A stretch of DNA of 57,935 nucleotides from Bimuria novae-zelandiae CBS 107.79 (Eukaryota > Ascomycota > Dothideomycetes > Pleosporales > Didymosphaeriaceae), in contig ML976688.1 of the NCBI GenBank assembly GCA_010015655.1, positions 651,279 to 709,213 of the forward strand, read 5' to 3'. The number at the start of each line of letters is the position of its first letter. Position 1 is the first letter of the stretch. The notes beneath the pieces were generated by a model. The model was not told the DNA's origin. It saw only the letters and a program-made list of their open reading frames with translations, and did not search any database. This document shows positions 35,092 through 45,385 of this stretch, in pieces. Made by a program: the position numbers and the translations under genes.

Positions 35092-35174
35092 CCAGCAGTC
35101 AGGGGCCACCGCTCCTCCGGGAAGCTGCATACGCCAGCAATCAGGTGTCACCGCTTCTCCGGGAAGCTGCATAT
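35092..35174 (-). repeat. two tandem 42-bp coding repeats
   Basis: Direct repeats with a period of exactly 42 bp (14 codons) at 35092-35132 and 35134-35174. On the minus strand both read MQLPG-x-AV-x-PDCW. A preserved multiple-of-three period suggests an in-frame duplication in a former coding sequence; no intact gene surrounds it. Confidence 0.5.
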
Positions 35175-37738
35175 GCCATATGAAACATAACCAATGAAGG
35201 AAAACGAACCATCTGCAGGCTGGCAGCCTCACCGGAAGCTTCACCCATCACAGATGGAGCGGGGAGCCCAGCCGTCCTTGAGCGAGGCAAGACAGTTAAG
35301 CCAGATGTGGTCGAGGCCTTCTATCTTGAGGAGCAATTGGCAGGCGCGCGATCTCGTCGCTGCCGCTGCTCGCACGCGAGTTGGGATGCAGATTGGCAGG
35401 CACGGGTACAGTCACGTCCGTGGAGTCCGACTCCGTAAGACTCAGGCCGCTTGTACCACGGGGATATCTTGTCGACGAGCTTGGTCCAGCCTTTCTGGAT
35501 GGAAAGACGGCACTGATTTGCACGGGAGGCCACCGTCTAGATGACCTCCTGCGCAGCCTCGTCCACTTCCATATCGGCCTCGGCCTCATCGAGGCAGATT
35601 TTCTCATGCTTTTTTCCCGGAGTGGGGTCCACGTGCAATGTCGGGCAGCATCATCGCGGGTGCTCTGCTGTTTCGGTTAGCATGTATCGCCGGCAAGGGA
35701 TGGAGGAGAGGAGCCTGGGAGAATGGTGCATCGGGCGGGTGGCGCGAAGGTTCATTACCCTAAGAGTGTCGACGTTGGACTAGGGCCTCTGCCTCTGTCA
35801 AAGAGAATTTCTTTTGCCCTTTTTCCGGATTGGCGTCGTGCCTGATCCGGAGATGTGGATATGAAACCAGGCCATCGAGAACCTTTAAGAATGGAGGTAC
35901 GAGGTGGCCCAAGAATGCGCTATTCTGCTAGCTCTGGCAATGTCTGAATGTTGTCTTGTATGTCAATCGCTTGGGCTAGTTCGGCCCTTGGACGTGGGCG
36001 ACGATGCTCTGCCGAGCAGCAGGGCCATGCGTAGCTGGTTCAACTCCATGTCCATGATTGACACCAAACGGCGTAACATTTTCGGATGCACCACCAATTC
36101 TTCGACCTATCCACCTCTGTCTCGAGATACTGCTGGGCTTCCCTGTGCAGGATTCTGTGCGTCTTGAGGATAGCTTTTTCTTCTAGTCTCGTCGCTCCCA
36201 ACGTGCATGAAGACGTTCGTGGAGAAGCTCACGGTCGTCTCCTTGGAAGCCGATTTATGGTCCTCTAGTTCTAATTTGGCCTGCTCATTGAGTTAGGCTG
36301 TAGGACGAAGATGAGGATGACATCCGGATAACTGGTGACGTTAACAAGTCCGACGACAAGAGCTGCGCTGAGCAATCGGTAAGAAGCGCAAACTGAACAG
36401 AGCCGGACGTACCAAGATCAAAAGTATACTCGTACTTCGCGAGTTCGAGCTATGGCTGACGAAATCTCAAACAAGGCAGCCACTTCAGTCGCCTGAGGGA
36501 CTTATGGGATGGTGGAGACCCCCACTTGTATGGCAACTCCGCAGATGATGAAGTCGCCACGGCAAGAACGTGCTCGTTACTTCCTGGGTTGCAGCCTCTT
36601 TGGTATCAGAATGCGTCTGTCTTCTTCGGAGTACTGCTTGTCACTCGGCGACGAGGCAGTTATCTGAACAACGGCGAGACAAAGAGAGATCTGGGGACGC
36701 TTCGATGGTGAGGGAAACCTCCGGGGCCGAAAATACGATGAGGGCAGGGACGAAGATGCGCACGGCTGCTTTATGGCTCGGAGTTCCGAAAGCGTACGCC
36801 AATGGTTCGAGCACTCAGGCGCGGAGGTCGAACTCGGGTGTGGGGATGTTGGGTGGCAGGCCGGTTGCCGTGGACGAGAAAACGATCAGCTCATCTCGTC
36901 GTAAGCGCCTGTTTGTGGTCCGCGAGCACGCTCCGGCCTTATAGCAGACCATGAGCCCTGTGTAAAATTGCACTGCTTCTCTGTGAGTTATGCGCTGTTA
37001 GAGCTGCAGGCGTGCTTACCTGTGACTGACTTATGCCCAGTCTAAGTCCTCAAGAGGCCTCAAGTGCTTACTCGGGTACATAGGTAGGCATTGGGCTGAC
37101 CGGACATGCTCGCTAGACCGCTCGACAGCCCGGAGATTCTTCTGCACCCGACGCCCGGCTGCAAGACTTACTGCTGCTAGGTGTAGAGGTCAAGGTGTGG
37201 CCGTATGTCGCACCCAAAGATGGCTGTTGGGAGCAAGTGCCGCAGGAGTTACCTTCTTCCTTCCAGTCCGGAGCCATCTCGGTCTGTTGATCTCCCCCAA
37301 GCAGCTCGCAGTGTTCGGATTTCAGTTATAGAGCTTGTAAGCCGCAGGCAAGGGTATGGAAGAACCACCTGATTGCTCGACAATGAGGTCACGTGTCTGC
37401 GTCAAAAAAGACGGGGGATCCAAAAGGCTGTTGGGAGGCTGCGTGGAGCGCGCTCGTGGTTCGAGGAGGTTGATTACGAGAAAAGCTCATCCGGTGATCT
37501 GCGCCAGACAATAAGACACTGCAGAGGAGGCTATAAAGACCTGATAAAGGAGATAGGATACACATGCGGGGAGAGGGGTGCGCTCTAGCGAAGACTTTGA
37601 GACTCGATAGCGTGCCAGCTAAGAATGCTGTTCGCATTTTTTGCGGATTGAGCTGGCCTGAAAATGCATGCCACAGGTGAGAGTTACAAATCCACCTACA
37701 GAACATCGAGCTAGGCCCGTTTGAGCTCCGGCGTTGCA

Positions 37739-37925
37739 GACCCATGAGGATTATAGACCCATGAGGATTATAGACACATGAGGATTATAGACCCATGAGG
37801 ATTATAGACCCATGAGGATTATAGACCCATGAGGATTATAGACCCATGAGGATTATAGACCCACGAGGGTAACGGACCCACGAGGGTAACGGACCCACGA
37901 GGATAACGGACCCACGAGAATTTTG
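37739..37925. repeat. 17-bp minisatellite, 11 units of two sub-types
   Basis: Seven units of GACCCATGAGGATTATA (the third has GACAC) run from 37739 to 37857, followed by three of GACCCACGAGGGTAACG type (37858-37908; the last has GGATAACG) and a degraded last unit to 37925. 17 is not a multiple of three, so it is not a coding repeat. It ends just upstream of a TATA-like ATATATAA (37932-37939), so it sits in the promoter of the gene starting at 38127. Confidence 0.9.
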
Positions 37926-38040
37926 CACGAGGATATATAACTTCTACAGCAGCATTTCACTATTATCGAACCTGGTCCACCACATCGAAAACCACTTCTC
38001 AAATCAAACTCGAAGGTATCCGACCGAAAGCCGACGCAAG

Positions 38041-38100
38041 GTAGGCAGATATGCATTAATGTTTACGCTTTGGAACTTTTCTAACATCCTGCCCACACAG
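38041..38100 (+). other. 5' UTR intron of the 38127 gene
   Basis: A 60-bp intron with GTAGGC donor, CTAAC branch site at about 38081 and CACACAG acceptor. It lies between a TATA-like element near 37932 and the ATG at 38127. Its intact signals show that the transcription unit was once real. Confidence 0.65.
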
Positions 38101-38126
38101 CTAAGAGATTACTCTGGTGTCCTGCG

Positions 38127-39316
38127 ATGTCTACATTAGCAGATTACAACGTTATAACGCAACGCGTGATGGAGATTCTGTCCTTATCACCCATGCTTAA
38201 GCACAACGATTTCCCCGAGTACGTGTCCGAAGGATGGCTTTTACTCGGTGTCGAGCAAGATTTCGAGTAGGAAATAAGCAGATTGATTAACAGGACAAGG
38301 AGCAGATCGACAAGCAGGCCAGCAAGCTTACTTGTACTGAGACCTGGGCAAAGTACGACCCGCAAACCGAAACGTCAATTTCGTTTTGGATCGTCGCTTG
38401 CATCTACCACTCAGGCTCCAATCAATTAGTCAATTCTAACCAGTGTGTCGCCAAACTCGATCCCGACCAGCTTTCAAACAAGGTTAAAGAGCTCTTCAGT
38501 CCGTTTTGCTTCCTTCAAGATCCAACATCTGAGGGGAATCCTGCCCTTCGCGCACATCTATCTGCACTTGTCCTTTGGGCCTTGGAACGCGGCGGCAATG
38601 CCAACGCGACTAGCGCTTGCAACAAGGAACACAATACCGCCTTGCAGGGGGCGCTCAGGTACATATTGGGATATCCAGGGGATGGGACATGGGTGAAGGG
38701 GTTGAAGGGTGTTCCGATGCCACTCCTGCCTAGTGTTGAACCTTCATCGGGCCAGATCAGTGTCCGCTCTACCACCCCTCCAGCTACCAGTACACGTCTT
38801 GTCAATTCGATCTCTAAGGTTTTGTTTCAACCAAGAAGAGAGGCGATGCTCGTGTCCCTGGAGAACATTCCGAACTCAGAAGTTTACTTCTCTCGCTACC
38901 CTAACGGAAATGCCCGAGAGCTTGATTTAAGCATTCTCATTGGCAAATATCGACTAGAGTGTGGTCGATTCCTCGATGTGTTTGTTTGTGCACAATCTTG
39001 GCATAGATCATTTGGTCTAGTCCTACGTAGGTTTCACGACGACGCCGGCCATCCGGAGGCCTTCAAAGAGTACCAACTCAAGGATTTCATCAAGTTCGAG
39101 CTAGTAGAGCCCTTTCACAATTTGTCACGCACGAGACGGCAGTGTACTTGACCTCCAAGACCGAAAGCTCAAGGCTCTGGTTCTATACTATTCCTGTGAG
39201 CGGAAGATCAAGGTGCGTCTGGCAGCCATATTGTCAATGCGATGGGCGCTGAGACCCTGGGTCGTCTCAAGGAGGGATGCGAGACGACCTTCAAAGACGC
39301 CAAATGTAGCCAGTGA
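38127..39316 (+). pseudogene. unassigned gene with one stop and about three frameshifts
   Basis: From ATG 38127 the frame reads MSTLADYNVITQRVMEILSL up to TAG 38268. Protein-like sequence continues directly after it (EISRLIN) and, one base shifted, DKEQIDKQASKL into a long clean frame to about 39120 (WAKYDPQTETSISFWIVACI; ERGGNANATSACNKEHNTAL; DLSILIGKYRLECGRFLDVF). A further shift near 39120 gives THETAVYLTSKTESSRLWFY, and another near 39205 gives HIVNAMGAETLGRLKEGCE, ending KCSQ-TGA at 39314. A 44-bp intron could replace the first break (GTCGAG...CAG), but its donor is poor and it is very short. I favour a recently broken gene. No domain recognised; about 395 residues can be traced. Confidence 0.6.
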
Positions 39317-39334
39317 CTGACGTCAGAGGTACTA

Positions 39335-40664
39335 CAGTCACTCCGCAGTAGTCTGGTGCGCCAAGGTGATCGGCGTCAGTTTCGCGAAGCGACTCCCCCA
39401 CCAAAACAACCCATAGAGTATCGAAAAGTAGACTAAATTTAATAATTCTTAGTAGTAACTAGTAAATTAATGCTTAATACTTTATTTAGTAACTATTTAC
39501 GTGCATGCAGGTAGCGATTCTATTTAGTATACTTAATATAAAACGACGTATAAGGCGCGTTAGGATCCTCTGCTAGTAGTCCTTTAAGGTAGTATAAAAC
39601 CTCTCCTATTTATCCTTACTAGTTCTAAATTTAGTTATATAAGGATAGCGATTCCTTATCTTACGTTTAAGCTGCTACCAGAGGTGCTTAATAGGGTTAA
39701 GGTTAGGAGAATAAGATAAGAAATTAATAGTCTAGATTTTATAATTAACTAAGAAGTCGCGCGTATAAATTATTATATAAATCTAAGCGTTATCGTGCAT
39801 AAATTACTTGCCTAGTAGGTATAAGTTTAGGAGACCTTCTTCTAGTGTTTTAGTGTAGCTTTAAGTAGTGTATTTATTACGCGGCGCTGTAGGGTCTCTC
39901 TACATAATAATAAGTGGTAATCGCCGGGTACGCCCTCGAGAATCAATCTATATTAAAGCCTACACTATCTGTTAAGGTGGCTAACTAGTAGATTGTTCGG
40001 AGATTATACGGCGCTCCTACTTCTTATAGGGATACCTAAACACCTACTTAGCGTTAGCGCCACGACCTTTTTAAACAGAGCACTTATCTAAGAACTAAAG
40101 AGGCGTTAAGCGCTAGTTAAAGTTTCTATGCTTATAGCAGAATTTAAGCTATAATTAGGTAGTAGCTTTATTAATTTTAGGCCTCTACTTAGCTCTAAAG
40201 TTAGTAAGGCCTTGTTCCTTAAGTGCTTTATATAGTATATTATTAGAGACGTCCTTCCTAAGGTGCACCTCCTTAGCGAGCTCTTAATAGGTAATCTTTA
40301 GCTTTTTTTATATTTATTGTAGTAGCATTTATTTCTCTTAACAAGTAAGCTTAAGAGGCTACCTACTATAAGGATAAGAGGTGTTATTACCTATCTTATT
40401 GTACCTCTTAATAGTGTCGCGTATGCACTTTACTATATAGCAAAACTCGCGCGCTAGCTCTACTAGCGTCGCACTAGCCTCCGCCTTAAAAATAATACCT
40501 TCCCGTGCCTACGCTATTAATTCACCACCCGCGACGCGATTTGCGCTTATTTCTAAGCTAAAAGCTCTTATTTTGGTGGAGATAGAGAGGGTGGAAGTGG
40601 TTGAGGTGTTTGGCGCGCGCGCGTCGGGTTGACACTAGCGCACCAGACTAATGCGCTAGTACTG
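39335..40664 (-). mobile_element. complete Tc1/mariner element, RIP-mutated
   Basis: The 1330-bp element is flanked by TA on both sides (39333-39334, 40665-40666). Its ends are inverted repeats of at least 29 bp, sharing CAGT and TAGTCTGGTGCGC (about 22 of 29 positions). The interior is strongly TA-rich. The minus strand near 40490-40240 reads VELAREFCYIVKCIRDTIKRYNK-like sequence in two parts (ELAREFC; IRDTIKRYNKIGNNTS), then PLKLTC, MLLQ, KKLKITY and ELAKEVHL separated by stops: the paired helix-turn-helix start of a Tc1 transposase. The many TAA/TAG codons and TA excess are the RIP signature. Inactive; it sits 18 bp beyond the stop of the broken gene at 38127. Confidence 0.9.
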
Positions 40665-40671
40665 TACTCAG

Positions 40672-41226
40672 GTGCACGGACTAGGGACTCAACAAAAACT
40701 CTCCCCCGCTCTCTCTCTCTGCTCAACAGAGACTCCTCACTCCACACACTCTTTTCTGAAGATAGCAATACAGCTTGTTGTCCTCATATGCCTGCCTGCC
40801 TACACCAAAGATGTGCTGGAGAATCAAGGTGTCATTACTGCAACAACCACTAACGCACCGGCAGCACTCTCCAACAACCAAATTGGACAGTCTCAGCAAG
40901 AGGAGTACAGCGCAGACAACCCAGTTGGCATACCTTCGGCAATGTCGTCCTCTGCACCTGGAATACAATCTCCTGTATCAATCGTGCTAGGTTCTACAAG
41001 CACCAGCGCACCGCCAGCTACCGTCGAGAACGAGCCCGGGACCCTGGTTGAGGGACATCAGGCATCTAGTTCAGGTGACACATGGAACGCCTCATCGACC
41101 AAGAAGAGGAAGCTGGGCGTAGCGGATGTATAAAGCGCCGTGAGACCGCACAGCACGTCCCAGGCACCTCGCAAGGCCGCACGAAGTGCCATGAGCACCC
41201 AGAGCATTAAGCGCGCTGCCAAGTAG
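40672..41226 (+). pseudogene. Ser/Thr/Ala-rich ORF with one nonsense codon
   Basis: The frame is open from just after the Tc1 element through GVITATTTNAPAALSNNQ, QSQQEEYSADNPVG and a basic STKKRKLGVADV, stops at TAA 41131, and continues in the same frame as SAVRPHSTSQAPRKAARSAM to TAG 41224. A single C-to-T change (CAA to TAA) explains the inner stop. The first ATG is at 40942, so an upstream exon or a lost start is likely. The basic cluster could be a nuclear signal. No family recognised. It may be the 3' exon of a gene whose upstream part is gone. Confidence 0.35.
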
Positions 41227-42255
41227 CGAAGTATGCATCTCTCGTACCCTAAAGTTTGTTCTGCGTTGCCTCTTTGGGGTGGGGTACTTTGATCGATACT
41301 GCGGTGAGGTACTCTCTTATCTGAATTTCGTTCTATTCGTGTGCTTCCATGTCAGAGGCTGGTTCGCAAGAGAACACAGGTGGGCATGGAATTTGGAAAG
41401 TGAGCGTTGTCATTGTTTGTTTGTCTCCCCTATCGGGCGGAGTAGTTTGGTCGACGGTACTGTAAGAGGATGTCTCGATTTGTCTTTTTGAATTCCAGTG
41501 CTGCCATGTCCGACGCCTCTTTGAAAGATAACGACAGGCGGACATGGAATTTATAAAACGAGCGTGAAGTCTATATGGTGCTAATACAATTTATATATGA
41601 TGTCGTACGTGATGCCCTGCATGCCTGTGAACAGCGGAAGGACTGCGCGCGATGCGGGCGTGGGTGAATCCCGTGACTAAACTGGTCTTAAGCTCCAGAG
41701 CTGGGAGAGATTGGCGAACTGTGACATAGATAAAGTTTCATCAGTAATCTATATTAGGACCCTTTGGTACGGTTTACATGTATCATTTGGAAACGGATTC
41801 CTGGCAGAGTGATCGCGCACTTGAAAGTACGGCGGATCCACCGGTTATCATTCTGTTTGGAACGTTTCTTGTTCACTTTTTTGTTAAAATCTGAAGTATA
41901 TCAAGATAGGACTCAGCCATGAATTACCGTCTTTGATACACACACCCGAAGCCGCATCCTGACTCGTGAGTATCACGTGACCTTGGCTGACATGGTCAGA
42001 GCTAGCCGTATTAATGCAGACCTCTATACCCAATCTCTGCGGCTCCGTCATTCTTCCATCATTGAAATCATCAGCGTCCCGCTTGAATGATATAATCCAC
42101 GCTTATGGCTCCAACGTATCTTGATACTTGCTGACCGCCTGCCTACGCCTCCCTCTTGCGCGGCAAACAGAAAAAAATGTTCCGAATGTGATACATCATT
42201 GCTCGCGATCTATACTCACCAAGGAGTCTCTTCATTCCAACCTCTGATCCTTCCT
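41227..42255. other. intergenic DNA with a diverged tandem duplication
   Basis: Two related segments of about 120 bp, 41285-41400 and 41445-41565, both contain TTTG-x-TCGA...ACT, CCATGTC-x-GA and GGCATGGAATTT / GGACATGGAATTT followed by AAGTGAGCG / AACGAGCG, so they are a diverged direct duplication. The rest (to 42255) has no assignable frame and would be the 3' side of the minus-strand relic at 42256. Confidence 0.4.
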
Positions 42256-43157
42256 TCAGATCCTGTCAGTTTGCATTGCAATGAGGAGGTGGTTCTTGTA
42301 ATGCAGTGAGCTGGTCTTGTCAACTTGAGGATCTCCGTTCTCTGCCCCAACCGCAACTGTGTTCGCTGCTCCGTGGCCGCCGTCATCCTCGCGACTGAAT
42401 TCCTCATCAACAGACATTGCATCACCTTCCATCTGGGCATCCCTGATACCAGTTGCCCTGTTTTCGTTGTACCAGGCACCAAGTTGGACTTGAATCTGCG
42501 GATGGCCTTTCTTGATGACTTTGGGCAGTCTGCTTGCTTGCGGCTTGAACACACCACGCTTCTATTTCTGTCCATGATCTTGCGCACGCTTTTGGTTGCC
42601 ACGTCCATGCCCATGAGCCCAAGGATGTTGGTCCAAGCGGGTCGGTGGAGCATTCGCAAGCACATGATTATCAGACTGCTGCAACTGATGCGGGACGCTT
42701 CACAGGTTACCGTACTACGATGGAAGTTGAGTCTGATAGAGCGGCTCTGGGACACCGTAACATGGATAAGATGGCGACATGTAAGCATATTGTGGTCCCT
42801 TGTAAGTCAGCGAAGAAGTTTCATGGAGGGCAAGAATAGGGTGACAAACTGTAGATGAGTGAAGTTAGGGTAGCTTGACGCGTATGGAAGCGGTGCAGGA
42901 CAGTCTGCGTTGCGTCGTCAGCATGAGGCTCACATGTCTCTTCCATACACAGTCTCACTTACTGCAAGCAGGTGGAGGATAAGTCATCGGACCGATCGCG
43001 TTCAATATGAACTGAGGAACCTGCGCCCCATCTGCAAAATCGGGGGAGTCAGCTATCGAATGGGGCAGGGAGGCTACGCTGTCTCACAAGTCTGCGGCGG
43101 TACGGTAACGTGCACCCAACCGCTAAAGCCAGGCGGGCCGTTGTAGTTGTATGCCAT
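42256..43157 (-). pseudogene. Pro/Tyr- then Gly/His/Lys-rich multi-exon gene with three nonsense codons
   Basis: Starting at ATG 43157 a spliced model works well: exon 43157-43088 (MAYNYNGPPGFSGWVHV), intron with GTGAGA...CTGAC...TTTGCAG, exon 43031-42963 (GAQVPQFILNAIGPMTYPPP), intron with GTAAGT...CTGAC...CGCAG, exon from 42904 (CPAPLPYASSYPNFTHLQ), an uncertain junction, then from 42798 a frame running to 42256 (QYAYMSPSYPCYGVPEPLYQ; RGNQKRAQDHGQK; KRGVFKPQASRLPKVIKKGH; IQVQLGAWYNENRATGI). That last exon has three in-frame stops (TAG, TGA, TAG), each one C-to-T step from CAG, CGA and CAG. Composition suggests an RNA- or nucleic-acid-binding nuclear protein. Very short extra introns could remove the stops, but none has good signals. 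Confidence 0.5.
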
Positions 43158-43349
43158 TTCTGTGGGCTATCGCACTAGCTAACGGGTTATTAAGGGAATC
43201 AAATTGTGGATGGTTGCGAAGTGAGGATTGAAGAGGAGGGGAACGCGGATGACGCTACGTCCACGTGTTGCCAAAACAAGACGGGAAGGCACGACCAAGC
43301 ACGCGTCTTCTACGCGTCTCCTAGGCATCTGCTACGCGTCAACAAGCCT

Positions 43350-44916
43350 TCACGCTTTCGAAACTACAGAAAAGCCAATCCGCGTCATCCATCTCTCCAG
43401 ATCCTTTACCACGCGCTCCGCGAGAGTGTCCTCGACCACGGTATCCTGCCAACTACACGTAGTGACCAGATCGCCTCCTTTCAGTGACACGGCAGCAATC
43501 AAGAGCGCGGCGTCTGGTACATGCGCACTGAGCGTGAATTGCGCCCTCCGCACCTCCCATGTCTTCTCACCTCCAGTATGAACTCCGCCGCGGCTCGGTA
43601 TCCCATCCATCATGCCAAGGTTCGATATTGCCCAGGAAAGAGCTCGTGGTTTCCGCACTTCCTTCTCAAAAAGTGTCCTTGCGTTGGAAACGAACTTCAT
43701 CAGCCCAAGTCTGTCGTCTCTTAGGCCTTTTTGCAAGCGCGCCTCCATGTCCGCACGCACCCGCCGCGACGCTGACCAGATGAGCTCAATGGTATTATCG
43801 GAAATTTCATCTTCTCGGAGGCCTTGATCTGACTGAGCACGCATTTGAGATACAAGTGCTTTGTTGAATTCATGCGTTGTGTTGGTTACGTAGTTTGCTA
43901 TCGTCGCACTCGGTTCGAGCCACGGGTAACTTTGAGGGTGTGAGGGAAGAAAGCGCCGCTGGTCTATCGCGGTAAGACTCGCAAAACTGGGGGCTGCATC
44001 CTCATCCAGTCGAGAAGCTAGCGAGAGCAGGATTAGCCCGTGTAGTAAGGCTGTTAGCGTTGTCTGGTTGCTCCTACAAGCAACCAGAACTCCGGATAAT
44101 GTGGCATTGTTGACAGTAAAAGTTCGTACATTCGTTTTGTACGGCGTTGTTTTGATGGGTGCCCAAGTCGCGGTGTTTGGGTTCGGAAAGATCGAAGTCG
44201 GTTTCGTCTCATTCCACGCTTGTTGCAACAAGAATCCCATTGACATTGGCAGATCGACGAACAGTTCGGTGGAGGGTGGGAACCTCAATGGTGTGTCTGG
44301 ACACGGAACCTCCAGATTCGTCACCATCATAGTCGTCGTTTCTTTCTGTGTTTCCAAGATGAGAGAGGCTTGAAGTCGCTCGAGAAATATTCTCCCACCC
44401 ATGCCGTCGGTATGGGCGTGATTCCAGGTGAAAAGTACGTCCAGCTCCTCGCCTTCAGCCCATTGGAGGATAGCAACCCTCCATGCTGGCCGCATAGTCA
44501 AGTCTGCGAACTCTGCATCTAGTTCAGCCATGATCTTCTCCTGTAGCAACCCATCGCGATCGTCTAGCGGTTCGAGCTCGATCCATTCTACGTGCTTTCC
44601 CAGGTCCACGCTGCCGGTATGTACCCACACAGGCTTCTTCGACTCTGAGTCTTTGATCGTCGCCTGCAGGAGAGGAGACTCAGACACCACACTTGCGATA
44701 GCTCTGTATATTATACTCTTGAGATGTCCCTGGCCGCTCTGGTGAACTTTTCCTGGAACTGTAAGGCGACAGGCCGTTGAAACTCCGCGACTGTAGCCGA
44801 GCGTGTATTGTGCAAGTTCGTACTGCTCACTGGATTGTGCATCAGCATGTGGAATTTATCCCAACGAACCTGACTTACTTATAACCGAGTGGTCGGGTGA
44901 CTCTGCAACTGCCCAT
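43350..44916 (-). CDS. alcohol acetyltransferase-type (condensation-fold) acyltransferase
   Basis: Exon 1 is 44916-44879 (MGSCRVTRPLGYN) and exon 2 is 44829-43350; the 49-bp intron has GTAAGT, a CTGAT branch site and CCAG. The product is 505 aa. The N-terminus RPLGYNEQYELAQYTLGY matches the family's conserved start. The catalytic HxxxDG motif is present as WNHAHTDGMGG (His150, Asp154). Other parts are PCPDTPLRFPP, TLTALLHGLILLSLASRL and a C-terminal AQFTLSAHVPDAALLIAAVS. Family members move acyl groups from acyl-CoA to alcohols or related nucleophiles; the substrate here is unknown. It is intact although flanked by broken genes and RIP-mutated elements. No other biosynthetic gene is next to it, so membership of a metabolite cluster is not supported. 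Confidence 0.8.
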
Positions 44917-45385
44917 CTCGTTCGGCAGGTCGGTTTCTAGCGATACTGAAATGCTTCTACGATGTCCCAGTACCCGCAAATGATCCTAAAGTTGTGCGCC
45001 AGAACTATCGTCGGGAATGAAGTACTGGGGCAAAACGGATACAATTTATTGACCACACCATATACTATTGATATTCGATACTTCAAAGTGGCGCACGAAC
45101 GCTCTTCAGCTTGGCCCCCATGCCCCTTCGCTGCCGTTTCGCTAGCCTTGATTTGTCTAGCGCAGTTCCTTCTCTTCAGACGGGACCAATACGTCGCTCA
45201 CCGCAGCCCGCGCTGTCCGTGGTAGCTATGCTAGTACACCCGCACACATACATTTCACGCTCCCCAGGCATACACGTCCAATGCTTTTGTGCTCGGTGCC
45301 CGCGCCTCCCGTAGCGAGTCTCGTAAGTTAGATTTGCGTTTCTTTTACGGCCGTATTTCGTCGGGGAAGATTCGGCGCACATTTA
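44917..45385. other. promoter of the acyltransferase and left flank of the Fot element
   Basis: Holds the upstream region of the minus-strand acyltransferase. From 45234 a plus-strand frame (FHAPQAYTSNAFVLGARAS) runs to a consensus donor TCTC|GTAAGT at 45323, discussed in the findings. No TATA box was singled out. Confidence 0.3.

Larger units (their letters stand above)
32271..37738. other. 5.5 kb of fragments and short tandem repeats, no intact gene
   Basis: Frames on both strands are short and unassigned. Notable pieces are an inverted repeat at 33704-33740 (14-bp arms AAGTCCCAT-x-GCAG); a tRNA-B-box-like core GTTCGAATCCC at 33794-33804 followed by oligo-T at 33841; two coding tandem repeats listed separately (34769-34947 and 35092-35174); and a minus frame near 36930-36730 reading GLPPNIPTPEFDLRA before a stop and LAYAFGTPSHKAAVRIFVPA after it, both protein-like. 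No transposase, intact domain or RIP-type TA enrichment was seen. Confidence 0.3.

Noticed and set aside
37739..37925. CRISPR-like array
   Set aside because: Units are contiguous 17-mers without spacers, in a eukaryotic genome; it is a minisatellite.
38250..38293. 44-bp intron explaining the stop at 38268
   Set aside because: Donor GTCGAG is poor, there is no branch site at a normal distance, and the sequence inside (EISRLIN) reads like protein continuing across it.
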